Below are positions 59,037 to 64,000 of a DNA stretch of 64,000 nt, in pieces. The notes under the pieces are model-generated. The model saw only the letters and a list, made by a program, of their open reading frames with translations, ran no database searches and had not been told where the DNA came from. The position numbers were made by a program, and so were the translations under genes. The number at the start of each line of letters is the position of its first letter. Positions within the stretch are counted from its first letter, which is position 1. The DNA comes from an uncultured Pelagibacteraceae bacterium (GTDB lineage: Bacteria; Pseudomonadota; Alphaproteobacteria; Pelagibacterales; Pelagibacteraceae). The stretch spans positions 1 to 64,000 of the forward strand of contig CACKFA010000007.1 in NCBI GenBank assembly GCA_902599335.1. The letters run 5' to 3'.

Positions 59037-60253
59037 TATAAATTAAATATTTTTTTACAGTTGTTAATTGACTCATTCAACTGATCTAAATCCTCTTTTG
59101 TATTATATATACCAACTGATGCTCTTGCACTTGCTGGAATATTTAATTTGTCATGTAGAATTTGACAACAATGATGTCCTGCTCTTATTGCAACCCCGTC
59201 TTCATCCAGGATAGTTGCTATATCATGAGGGTGAACTCCTTCTATAGTGAATGATAAAACCCCTCCTTTATTTTTTGGATTTCCGATAAGTTTAACTGAG
59301 TTATTTTTTTGTAATAGTTCTTGCCCGTATTCAACTAAATCAGCTTCATGTTTCATAACATTTTCGATACCAATGCTTTCTAAAAATTTTATTGATTGGT
59401 CAAAAGCAATTACTTGTGCTGTAGCCATAGTACCAGCTTCGTATTTATTAGGTAGTTCACCATAGGAAATCCTATCTTTTTTAACTTCATTTATCATTCC
59501 TCCACCACCTTGGTATGGAGGTAATTCTTCTAACCATTTTTTCTTACCGTAAAGAACTCCCAAACCTGTAGGTCCATACATTTTGTGACATGAAATTGCA
59601 TAGAAATCACAATCTAAATCTTGCATATCTAATTTTAAATGTGGCGCTCCTTGACATCCATCGACTACAACAATTATTTCTTTTGAATGTGCAAGCTGGG
59701 TAATTTCTTTTACAGGTAAAATTGCACCTGTTACATTCGACAAATGAGTAATAGAAATTAATTTTGTTTTAGGAGTTATTTTTTTTTCTATTTCCTCAAG
59801 AGTGATTTCACCTTCTTCGTTTATTTCGGCAAAATTAATTTTTATATTTTTTGATTTTCTTAAAAAATGCCATGGAACATAATTTGAATGATGCTCAAGT
59901 TCTGTAATTAATACTTCGTCACCTTCCTGCAAGTAACTTTGACCCAATGTATTAGCAACTAAATTTAATGCTTCAGTAGCACCTTTTGTAAAAACAATCT
60001 CATTTTTATCTTTAGCGTTAATATATTTTTGAACAGATGTTCTTGTATTTTCGTATAAATTAGTTGCTGCTACAGCAAGATAATGAACACTTCTACCAAC
60101 ATTTGAAAATTGTTTTGTATAAAATTCATTAATTCTATCCACAACTACCTTAGGTTTTTGAGATGAGTTCGCACTATCTAAATATACTAGATCGTTATTT
60201 TGAATTTTTTCATCAAAAATCGGAAATTCTTTTTTTATTTGATCAATATTCAT
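59036..60253 (-). CDS. sufS: Cysteine desulfurase SufS
   Basis: The 405-residue PLP enzyme has YLDSANSSQKP, ITELEHHSNYVPWHFL, the PLP Lys in AISCHKMYGPTGLGVLYG (about 226) and the active-site Cys in IRAGHHCCQILHDKL. It releases sulfur from cysteine for cluster assembly. It overlaps sufD by 4 bases. Confidence 0.96.
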   Translation of the reverse strand: MNIDQIKKEFPIFDEKIQNNDLVYLDSANSSQKPKVVVDRINEFYTKQFSNVGRSVHYLAVAATNLYENTRTSVQKYINAKDKNEIVFTKGATEALNLVANTLGQSYLQEGDEVLITELEHHSNYVPWHFLRKSKNIKINFAEINEEGEITLEEIEKKITPKTKLISITHLSNVTGAILPVKEITQLAHSKEIIVVVDGCQGAPHLKLDMQDLDCDFYAISCHKMYGPTGLGVLYGKKKWLEELPPYQGGGGMINEVKKDRISYGELPNKYEAGTMATAQVIAFDQSIKFLESIGIENVMKHEADLVEYGQELLQKNNSVKLIGNPKNKGGVLSFTIEGVHPHDIATILDEDGVAIRAGHHCCQILHDKLNIPASARASVGIYNTKEDLDQLNESINNCKKIFNL

Positions 60254-61497
60254 TCTTTAATTCCAATCATATTTTTTATTAAGTTTTTTATTTCCGAGTC
60301 AGTAATTTTTTCAACAACATCAAGCAGAAAACCATTTATTAATAGCTCTCTTGATTGTTGATAACTTAAACCTCTAGACATTAAATAAAATATAGAATCT
60401 TCATTTAAACTGCCTGAAGCTGAACCATGCGAACATTTAACATCATCAGCATAAATTTCTAATTCGGGCTTGGCATTAAACTCTGACTCTTTATTCAGCA
60501 ATATTGCTTTGCTCAATTGGTATCCATCAGTCTTCTGAGCGTCTGAATTTACAAAAATTTTTCCTTGATACACTGCTTTAGAGCTTTGTTCTAAAACACT
60601 TTTAATTAATTGATAACTTTTTGTATTTTCGGTTAAGTGATTTATTATTGATCTGATTTCGTGATGTTTGCGATTATTCAATGAAAAAACACCATTTACA
60701 AAAGCTGATGCATATACTCCATTTAAATTACAATTTATCTCATTTTTAGAAAAATTTGATCCAGAGGATAAAATAAATGTTTCAGAAATACTGTTCTTAT
60801 CTTGATCAATATTATTAAAAGAATACTTGATATTTTTATTTTCAAACTTATCTACTTTATAATTTTTTAAAACTGCATTTTCCTTTAATTCAAAATTATA
60901 AAATATATTTAAAAAATTCTTTTCAGATGTATCATTAAACAAATCAATTAATCTTAATGAGCTATCTTTATCTAGTTCAAAATTAAGTCGTAAATTAATG
61001 TTTTTAGACCAAATTTTGGAGTTTGTTGTATGATAGATAATTAGAGGTTTTACTAACTGGTAACCTTTTTTTACCAATATTTTAAAACATTTATTAGTAA
61101 AAGCATTGTTCAAGTCAGATAATGAATTGCTATTTTTAAATTCATTAATAGTTTCTGATTGATCAATTATTTCTATTTGATCTTTTTTTTCATATTCAAA
61201 ATCAATTTTTTCAATTCTACCATTTATAAAAACTATTTTATTATGCTCTAATCCATCTACAAATACAGATGTATCAACTTTATTAGTAGATGTTTGGTCA
61301 TTATAGAAACTAAGTTCTCCAATATTATTTTTTATTATTTGATTTAAATCTGAAAATTTCCAATCTTCCTCTTTTTTATTTGGAAAACCTTTGTTTATGA
61401 AATTGTCCAAACAAAATTTTTTTATTTCAATATCTTTTTGAGATAAACTTAAATTTTTAATACTATTATCAAAATCTTTTTGTAATTGTTCTTTCAT
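60250..61497 (-). CDS. sufD: SufD, Fe-S scaffold subunit
   Basis: The 415-residue protein has a variable N-terminal half and the conserved SufB/D beta-helix domain: RKHHEIRSIINHLTENTKSYQLIKSVLEQSSKAVYQGKIFVNSDAQKTDGYQLSKAILLN and AEIYADDVKCSHGSASGSLNEDSIFYLMSRGLSYQQSRELLINGFL-type text. It forms the SufBC2D complex. N-terminal residues are more divergent and Asn/Lys-rich than the other Suf proteins. Confidence 0.93.
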   Translation of the reverse strand: MKEQLQKDFDNSIKNLSLSQKDIEIKKFCLDNFINKGFPNKKEEDWKFSDLNQIIKNNIGELSFYNDQTSTNKVDTSVFVDGLEHNKIVFINGRIEKIDFEYEKKDQIEIIDQSETINEFKNSNSLSDLNNAFTNKCFKILVKKGYQLVKPLIIYHTTNSKIWSKNINLRLNFELDKDSSLRLIDLFNDTSEKNFLNIFYNFELKENAVLKNYKVDKFENKNIKYSFNNIDQDKNSISETFILSSGSNFSKNEINCNLNGVYASAFVNGVFSLNNRKHHEIRSIINHLTENTKSYQLIKSVLEQSSKAVYQGKIFVNSDAQKTDGYQLSKAILLNKESEFNAKPELEIYADDVKCSHGSASGSLNEDSIFYLMSRGLSYQQSRELLINGFLLDVVEKITDSEIKNLIKNMIGIKE

Positions 61498-62232
61498 TTA
61501 ATTAAAATTTTCATATCCTTTTTTTTCTAATTCTAAAGCTAAATCTGGACCACCAGATTTTACAATTTTTCCATTCATCAAAACGTGAACAAAGTCAGGT
61601 TTTATATAATCAAGTAATCTTTGGTAGTGTGTTATAATTAAAAATGAATTATTTTTATCTCTTAATGTGTTAACTCCATCTGCAACAATCTTTAAAGCAT
61701 CAATATCTAAACCAGAATCTGTTTCATCTAAAATTGAAAGTTTTGGAGCTAGCAACGACATCTGTAAAATTTCATTTTTCTTTTTTTCACCTCCAGAAAA
61801 ACCAACATTTAATTGTCTATTTAATTTTTCCTCATCAAATTTTAATTCTTTAGACTTTTCTTTTACCAATTTTAGAAACTCAATAGCATCAAGCTCTTTC
61901 TCACCCCTAGCTTTTCTAACAGCATTTAAAGAAGTTTTTAAAAATATATTTGTATTTACACCTGGAATTTCTAAAGGATATTGGAAAGCTAAAAATATAC
62001 CCTTGTGTGCTCTTTCCTCTGTTTCAAGTTCAAATAAATCTTTTTCTTCAAAAAGAACTTCCCCAGAAACTTCATAACCTTTTTTTCCAGATAGAATATT
62101 TGATAATGTGCTTTTTCCAGATCCATTAGGACCCATAATTGCATGAACCTCACCGGGATTTATATCTAATGATAGCCCGTTTAAAATTGACTTATTATCT
62201 ATAGTTGCATTTAAATTATTTATTTTAAGCAT
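61498..62232 (-). CDS. sufC: SufC, Fe-S assembly ATPase
   Basis: I start at ATG 62232 (MLKINNLNATIDNKSI), 1 base after the sufB stop; the GTG at 62244 would overlap it. The 244-residue ATPase has Walker A GPNGSGKSTLSNIL (about 34-47), the SufC-type LAFQYPLEIPGVNTNIFL, FSGGEKKKNEILQM and LDETDSGLDIDAL. It powers the SufBCD scaffold. It is 0 bases from sufD. Confidence 0.96.
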   Translation of the reverse strand: MLKINNLNATIDNKSILNGLSLDINPGEVHAIMGPNGSGKSTLSNILSGKKGYEVSGEVLFEEKDLFELETEERAHKGIFLAFQYPLEIPGVNTNIFLKTSLNAVRKARGEKELDAIEFLKLVKEKSKELKFDEEKLNRQLNVGFSGGEKKKNEILQMSLLAPKLSILDETDSGLDIDALKIVADGVNTLRDKNNSFLIITHYQRLLDYIKPDFVHVLMNGKIVKSGGPDLALELEKKGYENFN

Positions 62233-62233
62233 A

Positions 62234-63676
62234 TTAGCCCACACTTCCTTCCAGACTGATACCTACAAGTTTTTGAGCTTCTACAGCGAATTCCATAGGT
62301 AATTGTTGCAACACTTCCTTACAAAAACCGTTAACGATCAAGCCAACAGCTTCCTCTGGATTTAATCCTCTTTGTTGACAATAATGTAACTGCTCTTCAC
62401 TAATCTTGGATGTGGTTGCCTCATGAGCAATATTGGACTCGGAATTTTTATTTTTTATATAAGGAACAGTGTGAGCTCCACATTTGTTACCCATTAATAA
62501 AGAGTCACACTGAGTATAATTAGTTGAATTTTTGGCTTTTGAAGAAATATCAACCAAACCTCTATAAGTCATATCTGAACAACCAGCTGATATTCCTTTA
62601 GAAATTATTTTACTTTTAGTATTTTTACCTAGATGAATCATTTTGGTACCTGTATCTGCTTTTTGATGATTGTTAGTAATAGCTATTGAATAGAACTCAC
62701 CAACAGAGTTATCTCCTTTAAGAATACAACTAGGATACTTCCAGGTAATTGCAGAACCTGTTTCAACTTGTGTCCATGAAATTTTTGAATTTTTTCCCTT
62801 GCATAAACCTCTTTTTGTTACAAAATTATAGATTCCGCCTTTGCCATCTTGATCACCTGGATACCAATTTTGAACAGTTGAATATTTTATTTCCGCATCA
62901 TCAAGTGCAATTAGTTCTACATTAGCAGCATGTAATTGATTTTCATCTCTCATTGGAGCTGTACATCCTTCTAAGTAGCTTACATAACTTCCTTTATCTG
63001 CAATAATTAAAGTTCTTTCAAATTGACCTGTATTAGATGCATTAATTCTAAAATAAGTTGATAGTTCCATTGGACACCTAACACCCTCAGGAATATACAC
63101 AAAAGAACCATCTGTAAAAACTGCTGAATTTAATGTTGCAAAAAAATGATCACTTGTTGGAATTACAGAGCCTAAATATTTTTTGACTAATTCAGGGTGA
63201 TTTTGAATTGCCTCAGATATAGGACAAAATATAATTCCTTGTTTTGTTAATTCATCTTTAAAAGTAGTAGCTACAGAAACTGAATCAAATACAGCATCAA
63301 CGGCTATTCCATTTAATCTCGCTTGCTCTTGCAAAGGAATTCCAAGTTTCTTATAAGTTTCTAAAAGTTTAGGATCCAGTTCATCTAAGCTCTTTGGCTT
63401 GTCTTTCATGCTTTTAGGTGCAGAGTAATAATATAAATCTTGATAATCTATTTTTGGAAATTTAGGTTTCTGCCAATCTGGTTCTTTTAATACTTTAAAT
63501 CTTTCAAAAGCTTTTAGTCTAAACTCAAGCATCCATGCAGGTTCTTTTTTAATATTAGATATAAATTTAATGACATCTTCATTCAAACCTTTTGGGGCTT
63601 GAATATTTTCTATGTCTGTCGAAAAACCATATTTATAGTCTTTTAAATTATTTATCTCTTTTTGTCTGTTATCCAT
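62234..63676 (-). CDS. sufB: SufB, Fe-S scaffold subunit
   Basis: The 480-residue protein is typical of Suf[106 protein letters not shown] and [23 protein letters not shown]. It carries conserved Cys and Glu residues of the assembly site. It lies 1 base after the Rrf2 gene stop. Confidence 0.97.
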   Translation of the reverse strand: MDNRQKEINNLKDYKYGFSTDIENIQAPKGLNEDVIKFISNIKKEPAWMLEFRLKAFERFKVLKEPDWQKPKFPKIDYQDLYYYSAPKSMKDKPKSLDELDPKLLETYKKLGIPLQEQARLNGIAVDAVFDSVSVATTFKDELTKQGIIFCPISEAIQNHPELVKKYLGSVIPTSDHFFATLNSAVFTDGSFVYIPEGVRCPMELSTYFRINASNTGQFERTLIIADKGSYVSYLEGCTAPMRDENQLHAANVELIALDDAEIKYSTVQNWYPGDQDGKGGIYNFVTKRGLCKGKNSKISWTQVETGSAITWKYPSCILKGDNSVGEFYSIAITNNHQKADTGTKMIHLGKNTKSKIISKGISAGCSDMTYRGLVDISSKAKNSTNYTQCDSLLMGNKCGAHTVPYIKNKNSESNIAHEATTSKISEEQLHYCQQRGLNPEEAVGLIVNGFCKEVLQQLPMEFAVEAQKLVGISLEGSVG

Positions 63677-63677
63677 T

Positions 63678-64000
63678 CTAAACTCTTGTCTCTTTATTAT
63701 TATTTAATAAATCTTTTAGGCTTTTATTTTCAAAGAATGTATTTATGTGTACCTCTAATTCATCCCATAGATTATGAGTAATACACTTAGTGGCTTTACC
63801 ATTGCATCCTTTTTTAGATTCTTTTTTACATTGAACAGTTTTTACTTTTTCATCTACTGCATGAAAAATATTTGTTAATTTAATATCGTTCGGATTTTTA
63901 TTTAAAACGTATCCTCCCTGAGTTCCTCTAATACTTTTAACAATTTCGTTTTTTTTTAATTTAGAAAAAATTTGTTCTAGATAATCTAAAGATATACCTT
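63678..64000 (-). CDS. Rrf2/IscR-type regulator of the suf operon, 5' end beyond the window
   Basis: Only the C-terminal ~106 residues lie in the window. They include the winged-helix wing [18 protein letters not shown] and the cluster-binding Cys set [24 protein letters not shown] (three Cys), then a helical tail. This is the IscR/SufR-like layout: a [2Fe-2S]-sensing repressor. It is the first gene before sufB in a single transcript, so it probably regulates the operon according to cluster supply. Confidence 0.9.
   Translation of the reverse strand, partial: GISLDYLEQIFSKLKKNEIVKSIRGTQGGYVLNKNPNDIKLTNIFHAVDEKVKTVQCKKESKKGCNGKATKCITHNLWDELEVHINTFFENKSLKDLLNNNKETRV

Noticed and set aside
1-64000. 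Mobile elements, phage genes, CRISPR arrays or tRNA genes
   Set aside because: I saw no transposase, integrase, repeat-spacer array or cloverleaf, and spacers are too short to hide them; a tRNA scan would settle the last point.

Overview
The window is a dense, AT-rich (roughly 70% A+T) bacterial chromosome segment with very short spacers and many genes that overlap or abut by 1-11 bases. Size, composition and gene content point to a free-living marine alphaproteobacterium of the SAR11 / Pelagibacterales type. The main clues are a TPP riboswitch joined to a ThiV-like symporter, a DmdA-like GcvT-fold protein, a tripartite tricarboxylate transporter and two sugar ABC systems with dominant binding-protein genes, a SUF operon with its own Rrf2 regulator, and glnA. 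The assignment is inferred from gene content, not from a marker gene. I saw no rRNA, tRNA, insertion sequence, phage or CRISPR array.

Layout. (1) 1-8.4 kb: small metabolic, transport and envelope genes: a beta-carbonic-anhydrase-like gene cut by the window edge, a SOUL protein, TauE/SafE, GNAT proteins, a DmdA-like protein, an ABC-2 exporter, a thioredoxin-like protein, the riboswitch-controlled thiV, and two small secreted or unknown proteins. (2) 8.4-37 kb: a large carbohydrate/cyclitol accessory region. It holds an aldose-oxidation set (Gfo/Idh, GalM, SDR), an Frc/Rbs-type ABC importer, a Mak-like ROK kinase, a TctCBA transporter, and IolD, IolE and IolG homologues. These are mixed with PdxA-, PanB- and PanE-family paralogues, an HpcH aldolase, aldehyde and hydroxyacid dehydrogenases, a DUF1907 zinc protein, a MarR-like regulator and three Fe(II)/2-oxoglutarate oxygenase-like proteins. 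(3) 37-44 kb: an ABC sugar importer with GH4 and GH1 glycosidases and a convergent MsmX/UgpC-type ATPase. (4) 44.3-52.5 kb: a molybdenum cofactor block (moaA-moaC-moaD-moaE, msrPQ, two split XdhC proteins, moaB), interrupted by an aldehyde dehydrogenase/DUF779 pair. (5) 52.5-57.9 kb: transporters, a homocysteine methyltransferase, a YbaK protein and glnA. (6) 57.9-64 kb: an Rrf2-sufBCDSU-sufT-sufA operon on the minus strand.

How it fits together. Region 2 reads as a catabolic island. IolG, IolE and IolD give the first three steps of inositol breakdown, but no IolB, IolC, IolJ or IolA homologue is in the window, and several families usually annotated as vitamin-biosynthesis enzymes sit where catabolic enzymes would be expected. 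IolD needs thiamin diphosphate, and the nearby thiV is under TPP control. Regulatory structure is richer than the gene list suggests: three solute-binding-protein genes are each followed by an intercistronic hairpin, a long inverted repeat lies between divergent iolE and iolG, hairpins lie just before moaA and the DUF779 gene, and a decayed copy of an SDR 5' end lies upstream of a live SDR gene. No spacer exceeds 300 bases. The two longest (15639-15897 and 44085-44337) hold promoter-like sites and AT-rich DNA only.
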